From: Tubiluchus corallicola
Lineage: Eukaryota > Priapulida > Priapulimorpha > Priapulimorphida > Tubiluchidae
Direction of reading: 5' to 3'
Assembly (NCBI GenBank): GCA_030141605.1
Contig: JAQGDQ010000001.1
Location: forward strand, 496,001 to 560,000
DNA length: 64,000 bases
The stretch's first letter is position 1. The number at the start of each line of letters is the position of its first letter. Positions 26,215 to 39,104 of this stretch are shown here, piece after piece. The notes under the pieces were generated by a model, which saw only the letters and a list, made by a program, of their open reading frames with translations, ran no database searches and was not told where the DNA came from. The translations under genes and the position numbers were made by a program.

Positions 26215-27179
26215 ATGCGGAAAAGCCTTTTAATGGTTCCCTCTCGAGAAAACAAAGTTGTTATCGGCGGTGGTCTCAGTTGAGCAATAAACACACATAA
26301 ATCTTCTACAGTGACATTTGCTGTGACTAGAGGATTATTCAGGCTATAGTTTATGAGAAACCCGCTGAATTGAAAAGTAAATCGCGCAATAACCGAACAA
26401 TAAGTGTTTCTCGTAATGTCACAACAAGCCGCCTTCCAGATTCTAGTGGTTTTTCCTTTTTCCTTGTTTTTTAGTCAGGAAGTGTGCATATTAAAAACAG
26501 TAAAGAAAAATAATTAAACTAATAAAAAAAACATAGAATAAAAATTGCAGCATAATAAATATGATAGATGTAATTCTAATTTTTAACGAGCGTCTGACTA
26601 AAAAAGTGTTTGTTTTCTTGCGTAAGCGAAACAAGTAACTGATTTTATTTTTCCGAAACGATCTTCGCTTATATGAGCGCTTATACGTACATATGGCAAC
26701 CTTAGCTATATAGGTAACACGTGTTTAGCGGTGCGTTTGGACTGGTGGGTTTCGATAACATCCCCAAATTATTCCTTGTAGAAAGCTAATTTCGTTTGCT
26801 CGAAGGCTTTTTCAAAGTGCCCTGGTATGTCATTGCTATAAACACATACTAACACAGATTATTTTTGTTGTGTAGGCCGGGAGGTACATCTTAAAGCGGA
26901 AAGACGGAACGATTTATGCATCACGGGAAGGTTTATGTATTGAGGATATTAGTGCGATAACAGACAAAATGGTCGCTTTTTCCATAAGCGGCACCTTAGC
27001 TTCGCAAATTATAGAGTTTAATTAAACGCAATCACAAAAGCTGAGAATTTGTATTTGTTCTTTTTTATAATAATAATTCCAATGCATCTGATTTATATTT
27101 ATGTCAATGAGTTTTTGAAAGCATAAATTCTGTTCTTCACTAAGAAAAGATTTTGGTTTTATAGAGACATTTATCTCTG
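26213..27179. other. Intergenic, no gene seen
   Basis: No supported feature. Confidence 0.5.
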
Positions 27180-27640
27180 CTAAGCAACAGTAGCTTGTAG
27201 TACGCAAAATGAAGGATCTCGGTGACACAATTTGAATGATAGAGATTGACCCGAGGTTGACTGATCCCTAACCTAAGATCACGTGTTAAAATGTGGAGCA
27301 TGGGCGCAGACATTTTCCCTGGGTTGAGCAATGGCTTGTAGTATAGCAAATGAAAGTACGGCAAGCCAAACTGAATGGTATAAGTTGACCGAAACTGTTT
27401 GACCCGCGACCCAAGGTCACTGGTCAAGATATCACAAGTTCCGAATTTCATCGAAACGAAATGCATCTTCTAGGCAATTAAGCATGCCGAATTGAAGTCA
27501 ATGTCTAGACCTTCATATCCCTGACCCATGGAGTTGCGTGTCCAAACGTGACAAATTCCGATTTGATTGAAAAGAAATGCAATTCCTAGGTAATCAAGCA
27601 TCAGATTTCACAAAAACGAAATTCATAATTAGATAATACG
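27180..27640. repeat. Tandem array of a diverged unit, about 120-bp period
   Basis: Successive copies share phrases such as GTAGCTTGTAGTACGCAAAATGAA / TGGCTTGTAGTATAGCAAATGAA-type words (about 27190 and 27330), TTGACCC...GACC, and TTCCGAATTTCATCG / TTCCGATTTGATTG followed by AAATGCA.CTTCTAGG.AAT (about 27440 and 27557). A more distant copy lies at 28395-28500 (CAGACATTTTGCC..GTTGG). It is not a known satellite to me. Confidence 0.65.
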
Positions 27641-27932
27641 GCAAATTCAACGAAATTAACATTATAAGATTTAAACAAATTTTTAATATTATTTTAGGAT
27701 CAAATTGTGGAACAGCAGATTTCTACCATCTGAAGTGTAATTCCTAAGTAACTGAGCACGGCGATTTCAATTATGTTGCTTTACAATGTTACATTACGTT
27801 ACATTACCTTACACTTCATTTATTTATTACTCCTTTATCCTTCATTAGCATTTCGCTTAAGAACTCGTTATGCTTGCAGGCTAGGGCCAGGAAACTCAAA
27901 GGGTGGGTCGCCCTGGGTAGGAGAAGAGCAGC

Positions 27933-27972
27933 AGTATGGGATCTCTGACCTCTGGTTAAAGGGTCAAGGGCG
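27933..27972 (-). repeat. Dispersed repeat copy B
   Basis: Reverse-complement counterpart of 15181-15222. Translated in one frame both read ALDPLTRxQ, a sign of shared descent from a repeat and not of coding. Confidence 0.5.
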
Positions 27973-28134
27973 TCGTCACGTTTTTCCATTACTTCACATC
28001 TCCTCACACAGCTTTTACATTTTTCACATTTTTTCACAAGTATTTAGATAGTGTGGAGTAGATGTGCACCTAGAATATTAAAAAGCTGGTTATCTTTAAA
28101 CGTCCGAGTTTGTAAATGTCCAAGAGCGGTGCCA

Positions 28135-28560
28135 AAATGTAGCATCTGGGAACCCATTTTTTTGGTGACCTTGTACACGCAGAGGGCTATGGACACAAAA
28201 CTCACCGGGCGAACTCATATACACATAGTTAGCCGTTAGGGAACGATGCTCATGTATGACCCGAGAATGCCAGGTCAAAGACCAGGGAGTGGGCAGATTT
28301 TCATTCATTTTTCGTTAAGCTCTTTTTTGCTCTTATGGTTGAAAATGGATCATTTAGATGGTGGAATAATTTTCAAATAAGAGAAATTCCCCAAAATGTG
28401 TGGATCGTATACAGACATTTTGCCAGTGTTGGAGAATAGTAACTTGTAACATATTAAAATATTAAAAGGGAAGTCTTAATGAGACAAATAAATACTGGTT
28501 GACTTGTGACCCCGTAATCCCACTAAGAGGCAAATTGGAGGCCGGAGAGAGAAATGCTTC
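28135..28560. repeat. Further diverged copies of the 27.2-kb repeat
   Basis: AATGTGTGGATCGTATACAGACATTTTGCC (read in two parts at 28396-28425) and the TTGACTTGTGACCCC words match units at 27.2-27.6 kb in order. Confidence 0.45.
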
Positions 28561-30955
28561 CGTCAGGTGACACTAGATTGTGTATATATTGTGATATATT
28601 TTAACTTTTAAATAGTATGTTTAGTCATGATGTGTATGTAAACATCACTGTAATAATATGCAAACATCAGGTGTAATAATCACTTTATAACAAGTTACTG
28701 TACCGCTTTTATACAGTGCTATGTCGATAAACCGGTAACTCAGTTAGCAACCAGTGTTCTACTTCTGAACGTATGTTTACTTGTTTTATTTATACAGATG
28801 AATAGCACAAACTTGATGTTAGCAGCACATTAAGAAGAGAATTAAAAAACCTCGCTATAATATAACGAAGTTAATAATAAGTAACACGGGCGCCAAAAAT
28901 GATTGACTTTATTATTAAAAGTGTGTGGTTCAGTCTGAACATGTTTCTTCATTAATAGACACATTTACAGACACTCATTTATACGCATCATGTTACTCAC
29001 TTCAGGGTACTTAAAACACCCTTCACTAATCGGAAAATATTGAAAGCGTTTTGATAACGATATACCTAAGTTGTGATCCAAAAGCAATTGACATTACTTT
29101 TAGTCCAGAAATTCGCACATGGCTAGTTTTTGTCTGGTCGGTACGTTTACTTTATAACATGTAAGGAGTTCTCGAGTTCCCCTCACAATCGAGGTAAAAC
29201 AACGACAATGATAAATAATAATGATAACAATTACGACAACGATAGGGAGACAAGAACAAGAATAACGATGACGATGGCAACAAAAAATTGACGTCATTTC
29301 AACTGAGGGGCGTTACCATGTACCATGTTACCATTACTATAAGAGCACTCAAATACTGTAGAACTGAAATTGTACTAAAATGTTGAATTGTATTTTGCAT
29401 AGCGGATCTGTGTTTTAAAGTAAGTCATCATAATTTGCATTTGTCAAATATGGACGTCGGATTTCAATTGATAACAACATAATTAATATTTAATCATGTA
29501 AATTAACACCCTTACCATTATTGTCAGATGTACTGTGGATTGATTTATAATGTGTTAATATTTTGTCATTTATATTTTTGTAAATGTATAGTTAATGTTA
29601 TGGTTCGTTTTAATGAACTAAAATAAGATAATGAATTACACTGGATTGAACTGCAGCACTGTACTACAAAAATGTGTATAAGTTTCTGAGGGATTTAAAA
29701 AGTATTTTCATAAACGTAGCAAAAGGCATATCAATTGTTAGCACATTTCTGCAAAGCTGAGTCAATCGAAATTAGATTTCTGCATCACAAGTTACGTCGG
29801 GATATAGCTGTTTCATGTGGGAGTATGAAAAGGCATATGACGCCGATACAAAGTCTACATTTTATTTTATTTTGTTTCATTTTATTTTATTTCACATTCA
29901 TTAAAAGTAAACATTAAAAAATACGTAGCACGCACAACTGACGGTACTGACACTACTTGTCACGTGCACGACGTATGCTTAGTAGGAAGTTGTCCAAATA
30001 AATTTAACGCCAATGGTCGTTCTTACATAACGCTTGGAAAAACGGACACGAACTAGTAACGTCTCTTTTAATTATTTATCAGCCGTTCAGAAATCGATGA
30101 TTATGTTCCACAATTTTCCTGCTAAATACTTTTCCCCTCCATTCAAACTTCTATGTATATCATTCGCCAAGCAGTTAATCTTGCCTGCGATGAGACTGAT
30201 ACAGGGGCTTTCGTTGCTCAGCGCTCATTTTGCATGAAAGGCAGTATCACTTTCCTTGACAACCAAATTGAATTCAAATAGAGTAAGTAAATTGCGAAAC
30301 CATAGATGAACACACTGATGTAATCTAAAATGGCCAATATCAGGTTTGAGGGAGCGAGAATATAGATAAATCAATTTATTTTAAAAGCAGAGATTTAACC
30401 GCAAAAGCAGAAAAACAATGAATGGTGAGCACAGGTTGCTAAAACGCTTTCTATGTTTTGCAAGATTCGAAATTCAGCTTTTGCAGCTTAAATTACCACG
30501 AATTTCAACTTACCACAGGTCTTAATAATTTAGTCAACATTTTGACAATTTTTCGCAACGCTTCGGTCGGGTGCGGAGTTAATGTTGATCGTAAACTCTC
30601 CTAACAAAAGTTAATGAAACGTTAAAGAGATTCGCTAAGCACTAAGAGTCTAAGACAAGTGCAAGTACTGAAAACGCAGTTTAATTTGCCCAATTCTACC
30701 TCGTTACTGCACAGTGGGAGTGAAAAACGCCCTTCCTCTTTCGGGAAGTGGCCATTAGGAAAAGATCATATAGAGGAATCATCTTTTACATTAATCGAAT
30801 TTAGTTTACATATGAAGAATGTAATAATAACCGAACTGTACTTGCGGCGGCTAAAAATAATTCAAAAAAGATTAAAATATGTGCGTAAGTTTGTTCACAA
30901 TTAATCATTGATTGATTGATTATTAGTAATATTAAGCCATTATGCTTCTTAATGC
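28561..30955. other. Intergenic, no gene seen
   Basis: AT-rich. A (TTTTA)n-like tract lies at about 29862-29891. Frames lack domains. Confidence 0.5.
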
Positions 30956-31257
30956 AACAAGACCCTTGAGGGGTACAGCACTGGCGGTGTTCCCTCCAGT
31001 TTTCGGACTCTGAATTCGGGTGTCCTTGGTATGCATGCGCAGATGGTTAGCATCGAAAGCAACATTCGCCGAAGAAACGGCGAAGATACTATGTAGACAC
31101 TTTCCTCCATTACTGTGTGGATAGTCCGCTGTGTACCTGCCTACCAGATCTGACCGTCATCTGATCGCTCATTAGCGATAGATGACGGTCAGATCTTCGA
31201 AGGTTAGCGAAGCCTTAGCGCTTTTTTGAAGTGTGTACAACAACAACAACAACATCG
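30956..31257 (+). mobile_element. LINE-like 3' end with strong hairpins and (ACA)n tail
   Basis: A locally GC-rich block of about 270 bp ends in GCGCTTTTTTGAAGTGTGTA followed by five or more ACA units (31237-31256). It contains the hairpin TTCGCCG/CGGCGAA near 31066-31086 and a much longer one at 31146-31196. Structured 3' UTRs followed by a short tandem tail are typical of several LINE clades. No ORF remains attached. Confidence 0.5.
31146..31196. repeat. Near-perfect 23-bp inverted repeat (hairpin)
   Basis: Left arm AGATCTGACCGTCATCT (31146-31162), a bulged G, then ATCGCT (31164-31169). The loop is CATT. The right arm is AGCGAT (31174-31179) and AGATGACGGTCAGATCT (31180-31196). All 23 pairs are Watson-Crick with one bulge. 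Confidence 0.95.
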
Positions 31258-33259
31258 AGTAACATCATAGCATCAAACTTTGTTTGTCAAACTAAAAGTT
31301 TGTCAGTTTCATTGTTTACACGAAAACTGACAAATTGGTTCGACGAAGAAAACTGATCGTCTAAACTGCTCTTAAGTAAAAAGAAGCCGTACGGGAATAA
31401 CTTAAATTGTTCAGTTTCCAACAAGTCTAGAAGTTGTTACGTGCAAGATCAAGAAACAGCATAAAAAAGTAAAGATGTAAAGTACTAGAGAATGTATGAG
31501 GACATATACCGCGCTTTATGTAAAATATTTATAAGAAAAGTTAAATAAAACACAAAAAACTCAAATAATAACAAACAAAAAAACACAAAGCAAGTACCTT
31601 TGTTAAATTGTTGCTTGTAATAATGCATTAGATGTGCAACTGTTAAAATAAAAAATCCATTAGGTAGCTTGTTTATTAAAACTGCTATCAAAGTGATTGA
31701 AAAGTTACAAAAAGTACGCATAAAAATTGCCCAGCAAAGATAATAAACTGAAAAAACTATTGATTAGACTACATGGATTTATTCTGTTCAGCAACATGAT
31801 TACTGGATTATTTTATATGTCAATGCATTTCAGTTGCAGTGTTTTTCTTTGACAATAATTTGACAGCTGCTTTCATGGGAATTTATATATTATTATTTTG
31901 CCGTTTTTGAAAGAAAAAAAGCAATTTGATAGTAAATGTGCGTGGCTAGAGGCAGTGGAAACCAACTAGCAAGAGAATATTGCAAAATTACTGTGTGCTA
32001 ACTTTTCGAAGTGAAGTGAAAAGGGGATTTTCGATTTTTTTGACAGAGATCCTAAATAATCAGTATTTTGGGCATTTTTGCAAAAATGGTAGTCATTATC
32101 AACAATTACTTGTGTATTCGTAAAACGCAGGCCTATACTCATTTTTATAAATGTAAACAATGGAGAGGGTGCCTCAGTAAGAACAACTGAAGGCCACATG
32201 CAGTATGTTTCTTGTGTTTGTGTGTTGTTAACTCAGCGTTCACTTTGTTTCGTTTTCAATTTGCAATTTATGTAAAAAATTCGTGCTTTGGATTTGACAT
32301 TGATGTGTCACTCTAGGTCAAATGTGGCATGTCACATGGAAAGCCCACTTGGTTTCGTATTGCCCATATTGATTTATCCTACCAAACTTCTGCATAATGT
32401 TCGGTAATTCTCTTTGAAAGCCCTTGGGCAACAGTGCCTTCAAAAGTTTGTGACTCTGAGTTCGATCGTGAACGCTTGTTAATTGCTCCAATACGGATTC
32501 CCATGTCACTGTTTTGAAAAGTGAGCTAGTTATGCATTTAATGACACCAAAATGTACACATTTCAAGGAGAGACCATTTTAAGCTTGTCCTTAAGTCTAT
32601 CTGTCTTTTATCTTACAGTATTTTTGTAATGTTCCATAACATCTGACCTCAGATTAACCACCAAATTGAATCATTCTAACCATAAAACTATTCTTAGTAG
32701 AAATGTTTCTTCATCCACTTAATAACATGATTAGCGTGTATTGTTTAGAAAATAAGAGAATGAGATGAAAGCATTCACTTAACTTAATTGATACTGTTTG
32801 CCCCTGTGAGCAAACAGTTGTTCAGTCTCCTCGGATTTAGCTCTATTGAGCTTATGTTTGGACTTTCAATACGAGAACGTTGAAACATTTAAAAATGTGA
32901 ATTGGTGACAATGGATTCAGTCCCTTAGCCTTAGGTTGCGTTTCAAGGGTAATTAACGCGAGTATATCAAAACCTGACAAAAGTGCAACTAACTAACCAG
33001 ATGATCTGTGTGAGATTGAACCAAAGATTGGTGTTGCCAAAATACGTCTGCAGTGGCTTGATAGGCAAAGTAGCTATGTTAAATGTCCAAAAAGCATTTA
33101 TACATGATGTGACAGTCGAGTATACTCGAGCACACAGACAAAACCTGTGACATCAGGCGGAGTACAATATCACTGATCATTTGGGGCATAAATAACATTT
33201 GTGAAGTTAGATCGAGAAACTCTTACGACAGGACTACACGTTGTGAAATATTGAATTCT
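31258..33259. other. Intergenic, no gene confirmed
   Basis: AT-rich. A minus-strand open stretch near 32318-32575 has plausible amino-acid content but no ATG, no domain I recognise and no clear splice sites. Confidence 0.45.
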
Positions 33260-33500
33260 AGTCGAGCAGAAATAGATCCTAATTAATAACTACAGACCAT
33301 TGTTCTCGAAGATTCTATCGAAAGTATTGTCAAATGTTATGAGACTGATACGCGCAAACCATGTATGTGAAGCAGAATCCCTACTGGGGTAATTCCTATG
33401 ATATTAAAACATTGGCAAAAGGGGATGAAATATGTATTAAAAGTGACAGCATAGAGCTAAATGACCGCCAGTGAAGTCCACCGTGCACATTAGTGGGGTA
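33260..33500 (+). mobile_element. Possible reverse-transcriptase fossil
   Basis: One frame reads INNYRPLFSKILSKVLSNVM at about 33281-33340, resembling the NYRPISLLPVLSK block of LINE reverse transcriptases. Stops follow at once. There is no catalytic box, so this is weak. Confidence 0.3.
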
Positions 33501-35091
33501 TGTACTGAGGGAGCATTGATGCACATTCATCATTTCTTTTCGGTTGTGAAAATGTTCGTATTTTGTGCATTAGATTAGGAACAATAAAATTAAAATCTGT
33601 CCTCAGTTGTTTTTTCCAATGCTGATTTGTATCACAACTGTTGGCAAATTGATACGGGACTTCCTTGGTTATAGGAAATTATAATATGTCAAGCTTAAGT
33701 CGTAATCTCATTGCAAAAGTGAACAGCAAGGAAGCAAATTTAATAATAAGAATTGAAAACATTCATAATTTTGATGAATTTATCATTTGAGTCACTTTTG
33801 CGTAACTCGATGAAATACATATCGCAATTTTTTACTGATCTATGTGTTATGTCTCTGTTGTAACTGTACAGGATTTCACGGTGTATTATTACCGACCGAA
33901 AACAAGCAATGCCGAATCTGGTGAGTGAAAAAATGGGTGACTGCCAGGAAAACTGTTTTCGGGTAGTTTCGTCTGTCTCACATAGGGAGAACACATACAC
34001 ATTCAAATGACACGTCACTAATGGTTCAGTTCCTCATCTTACAAGATTCTGTGACCTTGACTCTGTTTATATAAAAAAAACCCTGAGTGCTGGATCCCAA
34101 TGTGCAGCGGATTTATACGAAATTCCGGCACAACAATGAAGCGTTTTGTACGCCGGGTAAATGGGAAAAATTTAGCAGCTTTAGTTGACTGTACTCACCC
34201 TGGACGACCTGGGGATATATACTCTGTAATCCGCATGTTTAATACTCAATTCCACTCACATTCCAATATCTCAATTTTTCTTCTCACTTATGAAAGTCGA
34301 CGACATATCATAAATGAAGGTTCTTTTTTGCAAAAAAAATAGAAGACAGATTCGTTTTTACAAGCACCACGTCTCGTCCAACCGTTGAACTTTTCTTGTC
34401 AGTTATTTCTTGTGTCTAACACCAAAATCGATGATCAAGCATTCGTGCACGCAGCTAAATAACTAAGGAAATGCTTCAAAACACGGCGTCAGATGGCTGC
34501 AGTGACCAACGAGCCAAAGTCCTCTAGATGAAACAGATATGGGGTTCATATTCAACTAGCTTAGGGAAGAAAATATTATTCTGGCGAATTTAAAAACTAG
34601 TACAGTTCAGTTTATAAAGCCGTGGTTAATTTTTTTATTTAATTTTTTACGCAAGTTTTCGGCAGTTTTCCACTGTTTAATTTACAAAAGGAGTAATTAC
34701 TACCGAAGAAGGTAAACTTTTTAGCTTACATATAATAGTTGTCAAGAATTACATGATGAGCTGACCATTGAAATTAATTAAAAAATATATGGATATTACA
34801 CATTTTAACAAGTAACACGAATAGGAAGTAACTTAAAAGTGATGAGTGCAAAAGTTTTCAACGACTCAAGCGGTGGTAATGCAATGCGCCAGACATCATT
34901 CACTTCAGCATCAGCTGTAAACAGATCTCAATAAATTTTAAAAACGTTTATGTTTAGTAAATTTCAGCCGTTCACTTGACAGTTACAAAATACCTCTTCT
35001 GGCAGCTGCACAAAATTCGGTTTCAAAAGCATACGCAGTGCAGTTTGAATTTTAAAACGAGTTTTTGAATTTTATTTTTACTTCATTACAG

Positions 35092-35169
35092 GAGTGTCAT
35101 GAAATTATGGTGAAATTGTATAATAAAATACAAGTAAACATAGAAGTGCTAAATAAGTACAAGGTGCAA
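35092..35169 (+). other. Candidate isolated exon, unassigned
   Basis: A good acceptor (TTTTTACTTCATTACAG) precedes, and a consensus GTAAGT donor follows, a 78-bp stretch open in frame (26 codons). The peptide contains HEIMVKLYNKIQ, faintly like the LLDLYDKI part of the CASK L27 domain, but the match is too weak to assign. It could equally be chance. Confidence 0.2.
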
Positions 35170-36730
35170 GTAAGTAAACGAAGAAAAAAGAAAATTATAA
35201 AAATACAATCACATCGCAAGCAATTAAAATCAAGGAGGTCTATCTAACATTGGATATATTAAAAAAGAACATAATTTGAGCATAGAACATTAAAAAATCA
35301 TTTGAACACTGTAATGACTCTTGCTTTTGCGCGAAACTGAGCACTTTTACGCTTAGAATAGACTTCCAGTTCAAATTTCATTCTACTTGCTGATTTAACG
35401 TATTTCAGAACACATTTTTCCACTACTGTGCATTTTTGTTGTTTGAATTGGTCTCAAAAACTTTATAGAATGTAGACATTAACAGGTTTATTTCTTTTTC
35501 AAGTCTCGCTACAGTAAATTTCGTTTTCGTGATTAGTTATCAATGAATCATTCTATAATTGATATAAATGAAGTTATGAAACGCCCTTGGTTATTTGGAT
35601 ATACAAGTATGAAATTCTATGTTTTTTTATCTAACATAAATGATACGCGAATTGTCCCCACTGTACGATCGCACCTACTACTATTATTGTAAAAGAAAAA
35701 AGAACAAAAAGGCTCTACTTTGGTCTACATTCATTTCATTTTATACGTTTATTTTCTACACGTTAGCTGTGTAACAAGACAAAAATTGCAATTTACGCAC
35801 ACTTTGCACATTTATATAACTCTATTTGACTGTACAGAGTTAATAAAGAAACACTGTATAAGAAAAAACACAAGAAGTTCTATCTGGTAGATTTTTGTCT
35901 TGCTCACATGCTTGGTAAAGAGCATCTGGCTTGCATACATTGTGTACACGAATCACAAACGAAAACACGTGGGGAATCCGTAAAAACACAAGACAAAATG
36001 CCAAGAAAACAGTTTGGAACAAATGATTCGCAGGCGTATGGTAGACGGCAGTGTTTGGCAAAAAAAACGTTTTTGCGTGATTTTTAAAGCTTTAGTGGAT
36101 CACGCACAATGTCCACGAAAAACTATTTGAGACTGTACATGATAACTAATTATGTACTATAATAACATAGATAAACCTCTTTTCAGATGTTTTTAAGTAT
36201 TTATAGACAACGTAACTCACTGTTAGAGTAAACCCAATGTAACATAGCATAGGGCAACAGATCACTGCCTGATGCAAAAATGCAGTGCACTTCCACGGAC
36301 TGCAATTCGGTACGCTGCAGTGTAAAGTACGGCATAAAACGATTCCATAAAATAGTGTTACGAACTTATGATAGCGTGAGTTGTGATGCGACATACAATA
36401 TGACGTAAGTGACACAAGACGATACAATACAGTATTTACAGGCTACGCTACAATACAACACACTATAAGCTCTGTCCCACGTGATATATACAGGCCTACA
36501 CCTCACAAACTTCTGAGAATGTCTACCTTCAAGTCGTTTAATCACTTGTGCTTTGGTGGATTCCTAACTGCAACATTTAAAGTGATTAATGTGATTTTTG
36601 ACAAAGGCAGCATTAGCACAAACACTTACCGTAACAGTTACTTGGCGACTTACGAATAACAATACAGGTAAAGACGCAACACGTAAATAACGATTAACAT
36701 GTAAGGCAACATATAGACCTAAATATCCTG

Positions 36731-36797
36731 GCGTGGCAGTGGCTAATCTCGAACCCAGGACGGCAACCACTAAGCGTGTGTGCAACCTGCAGTCGCG
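36731..36797 (-). mobile_element. tRNA-like SINE fragment
   Basis: The minus strand has TAGTGGTTGCCGTCC followed by TGGGTTCGAGATTAG, spaced like A and B boxes of a tRNA-derived SINE. It does not fold as an intact tRNA by eye. Confidence 0.4.
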
Positions 36798-38366
36798 ACA
36801 ACCGGCCGCCGAATTCCAACGTAATTTTCTCATTTTTTACGTTTTTTAAATTCGTTTTAATGATAAAGGCCTTGATAAATAAACTCGGAAAAAACCTTGG
36901 CGAATAACCTTTTTCATGGAAAATATGTTGGAGGATTGCAGGGAAAAATTTTTATTCACGCAACGATCGGTCAGACGTGGCCTACCTGCTTACATACTGT
37001 AACATACAGAATTATGAATCCAAATGAAGCTGTTAAAATGTTGAATTAACGAATCAGCTAGTGGAGTGGTTTAGTGCTAATATGGTGAAAATAAACCTTA
37101 CTTAATGTTCTTGCGTTTACGAGTGTTGTTTAGTTATTTGTAGACAATGCTAAATTTGTTGACGTAGAGCAATGTCGACTATGACGTTGAAATGGGCCCT
37201 AATGCCGATATACGACCGCCGAACAGAACTTGGAATAGTTGCTGATACTCTAAACGTGAAAAGCTATGGGCATGTCAACACCTCGGAGTTGAATAACCAA
37301 ACATCTAATCTTATTAATCTTTCTTTCTTACTGAAAAGCTTTTGCAGGAAATATTGTAGAGTAAAAAGCTTTGTTAATCCGAAGTTTGTATTAATTTTGC
37401 ATCATTTTCGTTTTTCTGCTCAAGGATGATTGTTTAGCGAAAAAACTCAAACTTGGATCCGCCTAGGGAATTTTCCACATTCCACCAGCAGCTGACATAG
37501 CAGAACAGGAGCAAACTTTCTAGAGACTCTGTGAAGCCGAGTAAAATTAGTTGTGTGTAATAACTCGCTGTGCTGAAGCCATACTGATTAGTTTCTTTAA
37601 CGCGGTATAAGTTTGTGAATTGAAAAGACGTGTTGGTTTTGTAAAAATCTGACAGGTAATAGAAGAATTTCTTGGTGGATAACAGCTTGACTCACTGTTT
37701 ATGAATTACAAACCAAATAAATAATAACAGCTAAATTACAGCGTTTAAGCTTCGATGAACTTGCAACTGCAACATTTGAAGTAGTAAATCTGTTTTATCA
37801 TTTTTAGGTTTTATTCGTTAAGTAAGCGGTGTCACTGCACTGCGAAGATTGTGTAGGTTTTCAATTGTTTCTAACCATAAATGCGGAATATTTAATGCCA
37901 AGCTTATACAGAAGAAAAGTTGGTGTAAACAAGTTTTTTGTGGTAGAAAATTCTTATTGAAATTTCGCTTCTATCTTTAACGATAATAGCCTATAGTTAA
38001 TTCCATGATTGTGATAGTGTGTTGGTCTGTTCCATAAGCTACCTCATATATAGCTAATAACATTGCACCCACAAAGAAGCAAATATATGTATAATGCAAG
38101 CGAATTTCTGAGACACTGGTTTTTTATTACTATAAGTCTATATATGGCAGTATTATGAGAACATGTAACATATAAATAACATATGAATATGTAATAAAAA
38201 TGGTAGAATGACATTATATGTATTTATATATAATACGACACTGGTCATTTATACAACGCTGCACTCGCGGAATAGAAGCCTTCAATAAGACAACTTATGA
38301 ACAAAGAAGTGAAAATGTTAATGTGTTAAGTGGAATGAGAAAATGCTGAGTGAATCTTTGTACGGT

Positions 38367-38372
38367 TTTATT
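38367..38372 (-). terminator. Poly(A) signal for the Arg-rich secreted protein gene
   Basis: AATAAA on the minus strand about 155 bp past the stop codon at 38526. Confidence 0.4.
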
Positions 38373-38525
38373 AATGACAATTAGCCTGTGTAGAGCAAAT
38401 ATTTTAGAAATGTGAGAATATGATTTACGTTTTGCGAAAAATGATCAACTGAAAGAACGACTTTTCAAAGTTTTGCGGCACGCAAATGACTGTTAGATGA
38501 TGATAATCATATGTCTATTGAATAG

Positions 38526-39104
38526 CTAGCCTCTTCTGCCACCCCTCTTTCTCACTCGACGCTTCAGCTTTTTACGTTTCAGAAGACGTAATCTTTTCTT
38601 TTTTGCTAGCAACTGAGCTGCAGCGTCATCTGCACTTTCGCCATCTTCTCCTTCCTCACTTGTTGCTGCTTGCGCGCTACTGATACTCAAACCTAATAAC
38701 TCCTCCAAGTCGTCCAAAGTTAGTCCGCTTAGTAAATTGTCCTCTTCCTCCTCGAGGCGTCGAAGTTTTCGTCGTCGTCGTCTTGCCCGTCGTCGCCTCC
38801 TAGAGCGTCTTCTCCTACCACGCTTTCTTCCGCGTCTGCCACGTCGCCGGCGTCGTCTCGCTTCTAAGACCACATCGCCAGCTATTCCATTTTCTTCGTC
38901 AGATTCGTCATTTTCAAAGACAGCAATATCTCCTTTGAATGGCATCCAGTCCTCGCTATCTTCCTCTGTGCCATTTCTTGCTATGTTCACATCGGGTATG
39001 TCTTCAACTAAAGTTGTATCTGGAATATCTGTAGAGACTGTGACAGCTTGTTCGAGTATCCCTTCCACCTCACGTTCACACGAAACTTTTGTGCATATTG
39101 AAAG
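38526..39104 (-). CDS. Arg-rich secreted protein, last exon
   Basis: 579 bp, 192 codons plus stop. The acceptor is CATTTTCAG before CTTTCAATATG. It carries the rest of the signal peptide and the whole mature protein. The opposite strand also has an open frame over the Arg codons, a shadow. Confidence 0.75.
   Translation of the reverse strand, partial: LSICTKVSCEREVEGILEQAVTVSTDIPDTTLVEDIPDVNIARNGTEEDSEDWMPFKGDIAVFENDESDEENGIAGDVVLEARRRRRRGRRGRKRGRRRRSRRRRRARRRRRKLRRLEEEEDNLLSGLTLDDLEELLGLSISSAQAATSEEGEDGESADDAAAQLLAKKKRLRLLKRKKLKRRVRKRGGRRG

Larger units (their letters stand above)
33501..38366. other. Intergenic or CASK upstream intron, no gene confirmed
   Basis: AT-rich. If undetected 5' exons of CASK lie upstream, this would be intronic. 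It contains one splice-flanked candidate exon (35092-35169) and one tRNA-like fragment (36731-36797), listed separately. Confidence 0.4.
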
